The notes under the pieces: generated by a model
What the model saw: only the letters and a program-made list of their open reading frames with translations
Databases searched by the model: none
Told to the model about the DNA's origin: nothing
Program-made: the position numbers and the translations under genes
Shown here: positions 15,245 through 23,663 of the stretch, in pieces
Layout of the letters: each line of letters opens with the position of its first letter
Position numbering within the stretch: the first letter of the stretch is position 1
Assembly (NCBI GenBank): GCA_018715025.1
Contig: DVMK01000095.1
Span: 1 to 26,463 of the forward strand
From: Candidatus Caccousia avistercoris
GTDB taxonomy: Bacteria; Bacillota; Clostridia; Oscillospirales; Acutalibacteraceae
Direction of reading: 5' to 3'
Length of the DNA: 26,463 nt

Positions 15245-18200
15245 TCAGGAATTTGCCCGTTCTTTTTCAGGGGCCCCCTCTTCCCCCAGAAAGGAGACGG
15301 ACTGCCCCAAATGGAAGGAATACAGCACGCATTCCTTCACCGGAAGGCCGGTGCACTGGGCCAGGGCGTCCCGGTACAGCAAAAGCTGGGTGCGGTACCG
15401 GGCCAGAAGGGCCTCCAGGGAGGGGAGGCGGTCCGTTTTAAAATCCAGCACCACCAGGGCGTCCCCCTCCTGAAAGGCGCAGTCCACCACGCCCTGAAGG
15501 ATGACCTGCCGCTCCCCCTCCTCCCGGCTGAGGCCGGGCTTCACCGCCCGGGCAGGCAGCCGGGCCGTAAAGCGGTATTCCCGCAGAAGGCGCGGGGAAG
15601 CGAAGATGCGCGCCGCCAGCGGGGAGGAAAAGAACCTTTTCACCCGGCCCAAATCCACCGCGGCGGCCTGCTGGGGGGTGAGGAAGCGCCCGGCCTCCAG
15701 CCGGGCAAGCTCCTGCTCCGGGGCGGCGCGGGCTTCCTCCCAGCGGGCAAACTGCAAAAACTGGTGCAGGGCCACGCCCCGCTCCGCCGGGGTGAGGCCG
15801 CCCTCCCCCAGAAAGGCGGGGCGGGAAGAGGCCCAATACTCCCGGCCTGTCTCCCGCTCTGCCAGGTCGGAGGCCGTCACCTTGGCAGGCACCCCGGAAA
15901 GAGCCTCCCCCGGGTAACGCCAGGCGACGGCGGCGGAAAGGCGGCGCAGGGCTTCCTCGTCTGCGGGCTGGGGGGCGGCGGCCTCCTGCTCCCTTTTCAG
16001 GGGGGGCTCCGGCTGGGTGACGCGCACCAGCCAGGGCTCCTCGGCGGGAAGGGTCAGCCCAGGCAGGGCGCCCGCCATGTCCCGCAGGGCGCCGCCGCTG
16101 GGATGCCGCAGGGCGCACAGCAGAAGCCAGTCCGCCAGGCTGGAGCAGCTGCGCACCGTGTAGGGGGCAATCCGCTCCCCCGGGCGCAGGCGGGCCGCCA
16201 GCTTCCCCAGGGTGCGGGGGGCGTCCTTCACAGCGGCCAGCATCACCAGCCTCTGCTTGGCCCTGGTCATGGCCACATACAGCACCCGAAGCTCCTCGCT
16301 CATCTCGTCCCGGTCCAGTTCCAGGGCGGCGGCCTGCCGGGGCAGCACGTCCCGGCGCAGGCCCGTCTCCTCGTCCGGCAGGCGGACGCCCAGGCCAAGC
16401 TCCGGGTGAAGAAGCACGTCCCCTCTCTCCCGGTTGAAACGGCGGGTGCAGCCTGCCAGAAAGCAGAGGGGGAATTCCAGCCCCTTGCTGCGGTGAATGC
16501 TCATAATCCGCACGGCGTCGCCCGTTTCCCCGGGGGAGACGGCGGCGGCCAGGTCGCTTTTTTTCCGTTCCAGCCGGTCGAAAAAGCGCAGCAGGCCGGA
16601 AAGCCCGCCGTTCCCCGATTCCTCATATTTCCCGGCGTACTCCAGCAGCAGGCGCAGGTTGGCCAGCCGCAGGCCGCCGCCGTGCATGGCCTGCACCAGC
16701 TCTGGCAGGCCGGTGCGGCTGTACACCTCGGCCAGAAGCCGGTGGGAGGGCAGGGCGGCGGCCAGGCTGCGGAACCGTTCCAGCTCCTGCAGGAAGGAGG
16801 CCAGGGCCTCGTTCTGCCCGGCAGCCTTCTTCACCGCCAGGTACAGGGGCGCCTTCCGGTCCCCCAGCCGCACCTGGGCCAGGTCCCCGGCGGTAAAGCC
16901 GTAGACGGGGCTCATGAGCACGGCGGCCAGGGGGATGTCCAGCAAGGGGTTGTCGATGCACCGCAGCAGCGACAGGGCCAGGGCCACCTCGGGGGCGGAA
17001 AAAAAGCCCCCCGCCGTATCCGCCTGGGCGGGAATCCCCATGGCCTGCAGCTCTCTGGCGTACTGGAAGGCGAACCGGTTGGCGCTGCGCAGCAGGATGC
17101 ACACGTCGGAATACCGCATGGGGCGGGAACGGCCGTCCTCCCAGACGGGCGTTTTTTCCATGTGCTCCTGCAGCAGGCGGCCAATGCGGCGGCTCTCTTC
17201 CACCGCCATCTCCTCGTCCTCCTCCGCGGCGGACAGGTCCAGGACTTCCAGCTCTACCGCCGGCGCTTCCTCCTTCGGGAAGGAGGCGGCGGCCACCAGT
17301 TCCTCCGAGCCGGAATAATCCAGGCCGCCCACCTCCCGGCTCATCAGCTGGCGGAACACAAAATTCACGGCGTCCGTAATTCCCGCGGCGCTGCGGAAAT
17401 TCCGATCCAGCACCACGCTGGCGGGGTATTCATCCAGCTCTCTGCGGTAAGGGGGGAACTCCTGCCGCCTGCGCAGGAAAATCTGCGGCATGGCCTGCCT
17501 AAACCCGTAAATGCTCTGCTTCACGTCCCCCACCAGAAACAGGTTTTCCTCCCGCCGGGATACGGCCCGGAAAATCATGTCCTGCGCCTCGTTGGTGTCC
17601 TGGTATTCGTCCACCATCACCTCGTCGAAGCGGGCGGCAATCTCCTCCGCTTCCGGGGTGAGAACCGGCCCCTGCGGGCTGTCGTCCCACAGCAGGCGCA
17701 GGGTCCAGTGCTCCAGGTCGCCGAAATCGGCGGCGCGCCGCTCTGCCTTTTTCGTGTCCAGCGCCCTGCCGTAGGCCTCTGTCAGCTGAAACAGCGTTTC
17801 CACCAGCGGGGCCAGGCGGGCGACGTCCCGGGCGCATTCCTCCCGGGTGGAGCCAAACAGGGCGGCCAGCCGCTTCACCACCGCCTTCACCTCGTCGCGC
17901 CCGGCGGAAACCTTGTTTTTCACCGGGTCGTCCCCCATGCCCCGAAGGGGCTTCAGCTTGGCGAAGGAGAAGCCGCCGCACCGGAACACCGCCTGGTCCC
18001 ACTCCCCGGCGGCAAAGGCTTCCTGCAGGGCCCGCAGGCCCGCCAGGTCTGACAGGTAGGCCTCCCGGTAAGCGGCTTCCACCTCGGGGGCCTCCGCCAT
18101 GAGGGCCAGGGAATTTTCCGTCAGGGAAACGGCGTATTCCGCCGCCTGTTCCCCGAAGGAGAGGACGGCCCTCCCCCACAGGGTGGAGGCCGGATCCCCC

Positions 18201-18805
18201 GCCTGCCGGTACATGGCGGCCTTCTCCCGCAGCCAGCGCCCGGGGAAGGGGTGGCTGCGGATGAAGTCGTAGAGGGTGTCCACCGTGCGGACAATGCGGC
18301 TGTCGTCCCGCCCTGCGGCAAAGGCATCGATGAGGGCGAAGAAGGCCTCGTCCCCCCGGCCGTAGCAGTCCTCCAGCACCTCCTCCATGGCGTCGGCCCG
18401 CAGGACGGCCATCTCGCTGTCGTCCAGGATACGGAAATCCGGGGAAATATTCAATTTATAAAAATATTCCCGCACCAGATCGCCGCAAAAGCTGTGGATG
18501 GTGCTGATATGGGCCCTGGCCATGAGGATCTGCTGCCGCTGAAGCCGCACATCCCCCGGGTTTTGTTCCAGCAAAAGGGCAATCTGCCGGGAAATGCGGG
18601 CGCTCATCTCGGCGGCGGCGGCCTTGGTGAAGGTCACCACCAGAAGGCGGTCCGCGTCGGTGGGATGCTCCGGGTCGGTGAGCCGTTCCAGCACGCGCTG
18701 CACCAGAACCGCCGTTTTGCCGGAGCCCGCCGCCGCAGAAACCAGCAGGCTTCCCCGGCGGGCGCGGATGGCGTCGGCCTGCGCTTCCGTCCATTCCCTA
18801 GCCAT
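15245..18805 (-). CDS. addA: AddA subunit of the AddAB helicase-nuclease
   Basis: AddA (1186 residues) is the 3'-5' helicase and one of two nucleases of AddAB, which resects double-strand ends to a Chi-like site and prepares them for RecA. Superfamily 1 motifs are clear: a Q-motif-like WTEAQADAI at the start, Walker A AAAGSGKTA at 24-32, TFTKAAAAEM at 58-67, Walker B VDEYQDTNEAQD at 398-409, DRNFRS later, MSIHRSKGLEFP and VAMTRAKQRL. The C-terminal RecB-type nuclease has LDFKTD at 1120-1125 with catalytic D1121 and K1123. Length is normal. The ATG at 18803-18805 overlaps the end of addB by 8 nt and follows a GGAGGAG Shine-Dalgarno, so the subunits are coupled. Confidence 0.99.
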   Translation of the reverse strand: MAREWTEAQADAIRARRGSLLVSAAAGSGKTAVLVQRVLERLTDPEHPTDADRLLVVTFTKAAAAEMSARISRQIALLLEQNPGDVRLQRQQILMARAHISTIHSFCGDLVREYFYKLNISPDFRILDDSEMAVLRADAMEEVLEDCYGRGDEAFFALIDAFAAGRDDSRIVRTVDTLYDFIRSHPFPGRWLREKAAMYRQAGDPASTLWGRAVLSFGEQAAEYAVSLTENSLALMAEAPEVEAAYREAYLSDLAGLRALQEAFAAGEWDQAVFRCGGFSFAKLKPLRGMGDDPVKNKVSAGRDEVKAVVKRLAALFGSTREECARDVARLAPLVETLFQLTEAYGRALDTKKAERRAADFGDLEHWTLRLLWDDSPQGPVLTPEAEEIAARFDEVMVDEYQDTNEAQDMIFRAVSRREENLFLVGDVKQSIYGFRQAMPQIFLRRRQEFPPYRRELDEYPASVVLDRNFRSAAGITDAVNFVFRQLMSREVGGLDYSGSEELVAAASFPKEEAPAVELEVLDLSAAEEDEEMAVEESRRIGRLLQEHMEKTPVWEDGRSRPMRYSDVCILLRSANRFAFQYARELQAMGIPAQADTAGGFFSAPEVALALSLLRCIDNPLLDIPLAAVLMSPVYGFTAGDLAQVRLGDRKAPLYLAVKKAAGQNEALASFLQELERFRSLAAALPSHRLLAEVYSRTGLPELVQAMHGGGLRLANLRLLLEYAGKYEESGNGGLSGLLRFFDRLERKKSDLAAAVSPGETGDAVRIMSIHRSKGLEFPLCFLAGCTRRFNRERGDVLLHPELGLGVRLPDEETGLRRDVLPRQAAALELDRDEMSEELRVLYVAMTRAKQRLVMLAAVKDAPRTLGKLAARLRPGERIAPYTVRSCSSLADWLLLCALRHPSGGALRDMAGALPGLTLPAEEPWLVRVTQPEPPLKREQEAAAPQPADEEALRRLSAAVAWRYPGEALSGVPAKVTASDLAERETGREYWASSRPAFLGEGGLTPAERGVALHQFLQFARWEEARAAPEQELARLEAGRFLTPQQAAAVDLGRVKRFFSSPLAARIFASPRLLREYRFTARLPARAVKPGLSREEGERQVILQGVVDCAFQEGDALVVLDFKTDRLPSLEALLARYRTQLLLYRDALAQCTGLPVKECVLYSFHLGQSVSFLGEEGAPEKERANS

Positions 18806-21800
18806 TTTTCTCCTCCTCCCTCAGCTGGTCCAGAGCCGTTTTTTTGTCCAGGCGCGCCATCGCCCTGGCCGGATCCTCTTTCTCGTGGCCGCATACGGCG
18901 GCGTAGGGGCACCACTGGCAGGCGTCGTAAGCGCCGGACACCGGCTCGGCCTGCACGTCGCCGTCCCACAGGGACTGGGCCATCTCCCCCACCATCCGCT
19001 TCACATGGTGCAGAATGCAGTCCATATCCCGGAGGGACACCAGGCTGTCGCGCCGGGCCGGTTCCCCGTTTTTCAGCACGGCGGGGATATACCGCCCCTC
19101 CCCCTTGGCCTCCATCGCCTGCAGGATCCCCGGGTCGTCCAGCAGAAGGCCGTTCATGCGCAGGGCCTTGTCCCTCTCTGCCTTGGCCTTCTCCGCCGCC
19201 CCGCCGCCGGCGGAAAGAAGAGGCTCGGCAGAGGGCATGTACAGCACCCCCGCCGGTTTGGGCGGGGCGCCGTAGCGGGCCGCCCCGTTTTCCGCCACAG
19301 CGGCCAGGTACAGCAGCATCTGCATATTCAGCCCATAGAGAATATCCGACAATTTGAATTCCTTTTTTCCTGTTTTATAATCCACCACGCGCACATACAG
19401 CTGGCCGTCCTCCCGCAGAAGATCCACCCGGTCGATTTTCCCCTCCAGCCTGGCCTCCCCCTGGGGAAGCCGAAGCCGCAGGGCGGGCACGCCGCCCCGG
19501 CCCACGGGAAGCTCGAAGTCCTCTGGCTGGAAGCGGCTTTGGCACAGCTCCTCCGCCACCCGGCGCACAATCACGGCGGCGGCCTGGGCCAGCCGGGCGA
19601 ACAGGTACTGGAACCGGGCCGTGCGGCGGGCGGCGCCGCCCAGCTTCCGCTCCGCGTACTCCTCCAGCAGGGCGGAAAGCCGCCCCTCCAGCTCTTCCCC
19701 GCTCCAGGCGGCCGCCTGCCGGGGGCCATCCTCCCGCAGGACGGTTTCCAGCAAAAAGTGCATGACGCTGCCGTATTCCATGGCGTCCAGCCCGGCGGCC
19801 CGGCGCTCCCTGGCGCCCAGGCCGAACCGGCAGAAATACTGGAAATGGCACAGATAAAATTTTTCCACCTGCGTGGCGGAAAGGGTCATCACCCGGCCGA
19901 ACAGCTCCTGAGCCAGGGCCGGGTCGCCGATGAGGGCGGGGCGGCGGTCCCTGGCGCGGTCCAGGGCGCGCAGCCGGGGGGCGTATTCCTCGCGGCCCTC
20001 AAAATATTGGCCCAGCGCCTCAGCCCAGGGGGTGCCCTGCCGCCACAGGCGGGCGGCCTGCTCAAAGGCCGGCTTTTCCCCGTTGGCGAAAAACTGGGGA
20101 CCCATCTCCCCCTCCGCCAGGGTGCGGACAGAGGGCAGCACGGCCAGAAGCTCCCCCACCAGGGAGGAGGGCTCACCGCCGGACTGGGGCCAGCTCACAT
20201 ACAGCCGGTGGGAGGCGCTTGTCATGGCGGTGTAGGTGAGAAACCGTTCCTGCACCGCCGTGCCCTCCAGCGTTTCGTTCAGGGGCAGGCCCAGCTGGAT
20301 GAGCTCCCGCCGTTCCGCCCCGCTGAACAGGGAATTGGAGGAGGGGGCGGCGGGGAACTCCCCCTGGGCGGCGCCCACCAGGAAGGTCACCCTGGGGCTG
20401 TTGGGGCGTATGCGGTCGGCGCTTCCCACCGTGACCTGATCCAAGCCCTGGGGGATGCTGGCCAGCGTGCCGGAGGAAATGACCCGCCGGAGCAGCTCTG
20501 CAAAGCGGGCGCAGCCCAGCACAGTACCCTTCAGCACCATGGCGCACTGATCCAGAATATTCATGAGCATGTCCCACAGGCGGATCTGCTGCCCGGCCAA
20601 ATCGGGCCTTCCCATCTCCTCCAGGCGGACGGCGAGGCGGCGCAGGGCCTCTGCCGCGTCCACCTGCTCCAGCAAACGGTACAGGGCGCGGGCGCAGGCT
20701 TCCCCGTCCCCCTCCTCCACCGTGCGGGCCAGGGCCAGCAGGGGGGCCACCGCCCTTTCCCGGCTGGCGTTGAGCCGGGCCAGCTGGGCGGCGTCCTCCT
20801 CTGTCATGGCCTCTTCAAAGCCGCGGGGATGATCCGTCCATTCCTCCCGCCAGCCCTTGCCGGAGATGCTCCACAGGAAGGCGTAATTTTCCAGCCCGGC
20901 AATTTCCTCCGGCTCCAGCCCGGCCAGGCCCGTTTTCAGGTACAGCAGCACCTCGCCGGTGCGCAGGCCGGTGCGCACCGCCTGCAGGGCCGCCAGCACC
21001 AGCCGCATGAGGGGCTCCGACTCCATGCTGGCCGGCTGATCCATAAAGTAAGGAATATCCCTGGCTTCCAGCGCGCGATCCAGAATTCCCGCGTATGTAT
21101 CTGCGTCCCTGGCAATGACGGCGAAATCCCCGTACCGGTATTCCCCCGTCATCACCAGGCGGCGGATCTCCGCCGAGACGAAATCCGCTTCGCCGTAGCG
21201 GCTGGCCGCCCGGTACAGCACCGCGCCGTCCTCCCCTGAGAAGGGTTCGCGGCCGGGGCGGTACAGGGCGCCCTCCAGGGCGCGAAGCCCAAGGCTGGCA
21301 AAACGGGCCCCGGAGGGCAGCAGCACCGGGGCGGCCACCGGGCAGCCCACTTCTCTGGCCAGGCCCCGCAGGCGGCGGCCGGTGCGCTTCACCAAAGAGA
21401 ACAGGCCCACCCCGTCCTCCGGATCCTCCAGCCCGTCGGCGCAGAGGGACACCGCCGTCTCCTCCCCCTGCTCCAGCAGGATTTTCAGAATTTCATACTC
21501 CTGCATGGTGAAGGCGGTGAAGGAATCCACCGCCGCAAAGGCCCCCCGAAAGAAGCCGTTTTCCCGCAGAAGGGGCTTCGCCCTGGTCAAATCGTCCAGC
21601 GGATCCAGAAAGCTTTGGGCCACCAGGGCGTCATAGGCGGCCAGAATGAGGGAAGCCTCCTGCAGCTTGCGCCGCAGGGCGCCCTCGGGCAGGCGGGCCG
21701 CTGTGCGGCGCAGATCCTCCGGGGAGACGGCGCACATTTTCAGCTCGGTGGAAATCTGCAGCATAAGGGCGGCCAGCTCGCCGCTTTCCGCCCCCCGCCG

Positions 21801-22124
21801 GTAAAAATCCAGCTGGTCCCGCACCGCGTCCAGGGCGAGGCTCATGAAAAGGCTTCGGCCCCCATCGTCCAACCGGCGGCCCGCGCCCCCGCCGTACAGG
21901 CGGAAGGCCTCGTCTGCCAGACGGGAAAAGCTGAGGACGCGCACCCGCTGCGCGTCCTCAGCCCCCAGAAGCTCCAGCATGGCCCGCTCGTTTTCAAAGG
22001 AAGCCTGCTCCGGCACCAGAAGAAAAACGGGCCGTTCCGGGAAAACGCGCAGGGAATCCCGCACCATTTCCCGCAAATATGTGGTCTTTCCGCTGCCGGC
22101 GCGGCCCAGCACTAGCTTCAGCAT
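18798..22124 (-). CDS. addB: AddB subunit of the AddAB helicase-nuclease
   Basis: AddB (1108 residues) is the inactivated-helicase, Chi-scanning and second nuclease subunit. The N-terminal Walker A is GRAGSGKTT at 7-15, the family signature opening. The nuclease motif VVDYKTGK places D915 and K917. Four cysteines expected to bind a [4Fe-4S] cluster that braces the nuclease domain are present: C759 (FYLCHF) and C1069, C1072 and C1078 (CQWCPYAAVC). This matches the Bacillus AddB pattern. The ATG at 22122-22124 has an AAGGAGG Shine-Dalgarno that overlaps the spoIIR stop, 12 nt away, so addB is probably translated from the spoIIR transcript as well as from any read-through from ispE. It overlaps addA by 8 nt. 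Confidence 0.99.
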   Translation of the reverse strand: MLKLVLGRAGSGKTTYLREMVRDSLRVFPERPVFLLVPEQASFENERAMLELLGAEDAQRVRVLSFSRLADEAFRLYGGGAGRRLDDGGRSLFMSLALDAVRDQLDFYRRGAESGELAALMLQISTELKMCAVSPEDLRRTAARLPEGALRRKLQEASLILAAYDALVAQSFLDPLDDLTRAKPLLRENGFFRGAFAAVDSFTAFTMQEYEILKILLEQGEETAVSLCADGLEDPEDGVGLFSLVKRTGRRLRGLAREVGCPVAAPVLLPSGARFASLGLRALEGALYRPGREPFSGEDGAVLYRAASRYGEADFVSAEIRRLVMTGEYRYGDFAVIARDADTYAGILDRALEARDIPYFMDQPASMESEPLMRLVLAALQAVRTGLRTGEVLLYLKTGLAGLEPEEIAGLENYAFLWSISGKGWREEWTDHPRGFEEAMTEEDAAQLARLNASRERAVAPLLALARTVEEGDGEACARALYRLLEQVDAAEALRRLAVRLEEMGRPDLAGQQIRLWDMLMNILDQCAMVLKGTVLGCARFAELLRRVISSGTLASIPQGLDQVTVGSADRIRPNSPRVTFLVGAAQGEFPAAPSSNSLFSGAERRELIQLGLPLNETLEGTAVQERFLTYTAMTSASHRLYVSWPQSGGEPSSLVGELLAVLPSVRTLAEGEMGPQFFANGEKPAFEQAARLWRQGTPWAEALGQYFEGREEYAPRLRALDRARDRRPALIGDPALAQELFGRVMTLSATQVEKFYLCHFQYFCRFGLGARERRAAGLDAMEYGSVMHFLLETVLREDGPRQAAAWSGEELEGRLSALLEEYAERKLGGAARRTARFQYLFARLAQAAAVIVRRVAEELCQSRFQPEDFELPVGRGGVPALRLRLPQGEARLEGKIDRVDLLREDGQLYVRVVDYKTGKKEFKLSDILYGLNMQMLLYLAAVAENGAARYGAPPKPAGVLYMPSAEPLLSAGGGAAEKAKAERDKALRMNGLLLDDPGILQAMEAKGEGRYIPAVLKNGEPARRDSLVSLRDMDCILHHVKRMVGEMAQSLWDGDVQAEPVSGAYDACQWCPYAAVCGHEKEDPARAMARLDKKTALDQLREEEKNG

Positions 22125-22136
22125 GGCCTTCCTCCT

Positions 22137-22739
22137 TCACTGATCCTCCAGCCAGTCGCGGAGCTGCTCGTACAGCTCCACCACCTTGAATTTCACTTCG
22201 TAGCCGCCCTGCACCACCTGCAGCTCGTCCCCGGTAAGCACATCCTCCAGCTGGGCGGCGTCCTCTGCGGCGGGCAGGCACAGGGCGGGGAACAGCATAC
22301 ACCACCAGTTGTGCCCCTCCCCCCGGCCGATGGTGATCCGCAGGGCCTGGTACTCCCCGGCAGGCAGGGTGACGGAGCCGTACCGGCGGGTGGAAAAATA
22401 CATGGTGGTCAGCTCTGCCTTGACCGGGTAGCTGTACCCGGCGGCCTCCACCTCCTGCCGGGCGGCCTCCTCCAGCTGGGGCAGCCGGCGGCGCACCGCT
22501 TCCACGGCGCCGTCCCGGTTCTGCACGCCGTCCATCAGGCCGCTGCTTTCCGCCAGGATCCGGTCGCGCACCCGAAGCTTCAGGGCCTGGTCCTCCTCAG
22601 AATCGGAGTTGGCCAGGATGTGCAGGCGCAGCACCTCCCCCGGGATGCTCTCGCACCGGGCGGTAAAGCCCAGAAGGGAAAACAGGGCGGCGCAGAGCAG
22701 GCCGAACAGGGCGCATTTTTCCAGCAATTTTATCTTCAC
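22137..22739 (-). CDS. spoIIR: Stage II sporulation protein R
   Basis: SpoIIR is made in the forespore and exported to the intermembrane space, where it triggers SpoIIGA to cleave pro-sigma-E in the mother cell. The 200-residue product has an N-terminal basic segment and a hydrophobic helix (CALFGLLCAALFSLLGF) that serves as a signal or anchor. The conserved LRLHILANSDSEEDQALKL motif and a C-terminal half containing RITIGRGEGHNWWC and LFPALC follow. I chose GTG at 22737-22739 because GGGAGG at 22748-22753 is 8 nt upstream; the frame stays open to 22790, but the extra 17 residues precede the Shine-Dalgarno and fall across the promoter region. The gene lies between ispE and addB and has its own sporulation-type promoter. 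Confidence 0.95.
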   Translation of the reverse strand: MKIKLLEKCALFGLLCAALFSLLGFTARCESIPGEVLRLHILANSDSEEDQALKLRVRDRILAESSGLMDGVQNRDGAVEAVRRRLPQLEEAARQEVEAAGYSYPVKAELTTMYFSTRRYGSVTLPAGEYQALRITIGRGEGHNWWCMLFPALCLPAAEDAAQLEDVLTGDELQVVQGGYEVKFKVVELYEQLRDWLEDQ

Positions 22740-22769
22740 AGGTAATTCCTCCCTACCGGTGTTCTGGCT

Positions 22770-22784
22770 TTGGGAAGCTCCCAA
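22770..22784 (-). other. Short hairpin in the spoIIR leader
   Basis: TTGGGA and TCCCAA arms with a 3-nt loop lie between the candidate spoIIR promoter and its Shine-Dalgarno. There is no T-run, so it is not an obvious terminator; it may stabilise the 5' end of the mRNA. Confidence 0.35.
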
Positions 22785-22793
22785 GCACACCTA

Positions 22794-22823
22794 TAGTGTG
22801 GGAGGAAAAATTTTCCTTTATAC
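22794..22823 (-). promoter_or_regulatory. Candidate forespore (sigma-F/sigma-G type) promoter for spoIIR
   Basis: The minus strand carries GTATA (22819-22823), an 18-nt gap, then CACACTA (22794-22800). This fits the sigma-G layout (G-A/C-ATA, 18 nt, CATnnTA) with one mismatch in each box and is close to the sigma-F -35 box (GYWTA). spoIIR is a known sigma-F target. The -35 overlaps the ispE stop codon. A 15-bp palindrome, AGGAAAA-A-TTTTCCT on the plus strand, occupies most of the spacer. No sigma-A promoter is visible here. Confidence 0.6.
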
Positions 22824-23651
22824 AGGAGTACAGAAAAAAGTTTCCGGATATTCGCCCTTCAGAGCGGCGGCGCAGGAACAGGCGGCCTCCCGGGAGGCAA
22901 ACAGGCCGAACACCGCCGAACCGCTGCCTGTCATGGAAGCCCCCGCAGCGCCGCGGGCCTTCATGGCGGATTTTATGGCCTCCACCTGGGGCACCTGCAT
23001 CACATTCTCAAAATCGTTGCCCAAGGCCCGGCCCAGGGATTCCAGGCTGCCGCAGCGCAGGGCCTCCAGCACGGCGGCGGTGTGGTTTTTCCCCTTTTCC
23101 CGCCGCTGATCCGCCCGGCGGAAGGCTTCCGCCGTGGAAACGCCCGCCGGGGGCTTGCACACCGTCAGAAAGCAGGGCGGCAGCGGCGGCGCGGGGGAAA
23201 GGCGCTCCCCCACCCCCTGGGCCAGGGCGGCGCCCCCCCGCAGGCAGAAGGGCACGTCGGCCCCCACCTGCAGGCCCAGGCGAAGCAGGGCCTCCTCCGC
23301 AAGGCCCGCCTGGAACATTTGGTTTAGTGCCCGCAGCAGGGCCGCCGCGTCTGCGCTGCCGCCCCCCAGGCCCGCCTGGGAAGGGATGTGCTTTTCCAAG
23401 GCAACGCGCACCCCGCCGGGAAGGCCCGTCTCCTGAAAAAACAGGGAGGCGGCGCGCCAAAGGGTATTTTCCGGCCCGCAGGGAACCCGCGGGTCTGTGC
23501 AGGAGAGGGACGTTTCCCCCGCCGGCTCCACGGTAAGCACATCCCGCAGGGAGATGGACTGCATGACCATGGCCAGCTCATGGTAGCCGTCCTCCCGCCT
23601 GCCCAGAATGTCCAGGCTCAGGTTGATTTTCGCGTAGGCGTTTACCTGCAC
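22818..23651 (-). CDS. ispE: 4-diphosphocytidyl-2-C-methyl-D-erythritol kinase
   Basis: IspE phosphorylates CDP-methylerythritol in the MEP route to isoprenoids. This 277-residue GHMP kinase begins with NAYAKINLSLDILGRREDGYH; K8 and D101 are the expected catalytic pair. It contains the glycine-rich ATP loop IPSQAGLGGGSADAAA at 89-104 and a C-terminal MTGSGSAVFGLF motif. Length is typical. The start is GTG at 23649-23651 with GAGGAGG 7 nt upstream; the conserved N-terminus begins at this codon. The Shine-Dalgarno overlaps the end of the DUF362 gene, 12 nt away, so the two are probably coupled. No terminator follows before the spoIIR promoter. Confidence 0.98.
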   Translation of the reverse strand: MQVNAYAKINLSLDILGRREDGYHELAMVMQSISLRDVLTVEPAGETSLSCTDPRVPCGPENTLWRAASLFFQETGLPGGVRVALEKHIPSQAGLGGGSADAAALLRALNQMFQAGLAEEALLRLGLQVGADVPFCLRGGAALAQGVGERLSPAPPLPPCFLTVCKPPAGVSTAEAFRRADQRREKGKNHTAAVLEALRCGSLESLGRALGNDFENVMQVPQVEAIKSAMKARGAAGASMTGSGSAVFGLFASREAACSCAAALKGEYPETFFCTPV

Positions 23652-23663
23652 AGCCAGCCCTCC

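Noticed and set aside
15311..18052. A 913-residue plus-strand open frame opposite addA
   Set aside because: Same artefact: biased composition, no motifs, and the minus-strand AddA has every helicase and nuclease motif.
18594..21239. An 881-residue plus-strand open frame opposite addB and the start of addA
   Set aside because: It spans the junction of two real genes on the other strand and has no recognisable domain.
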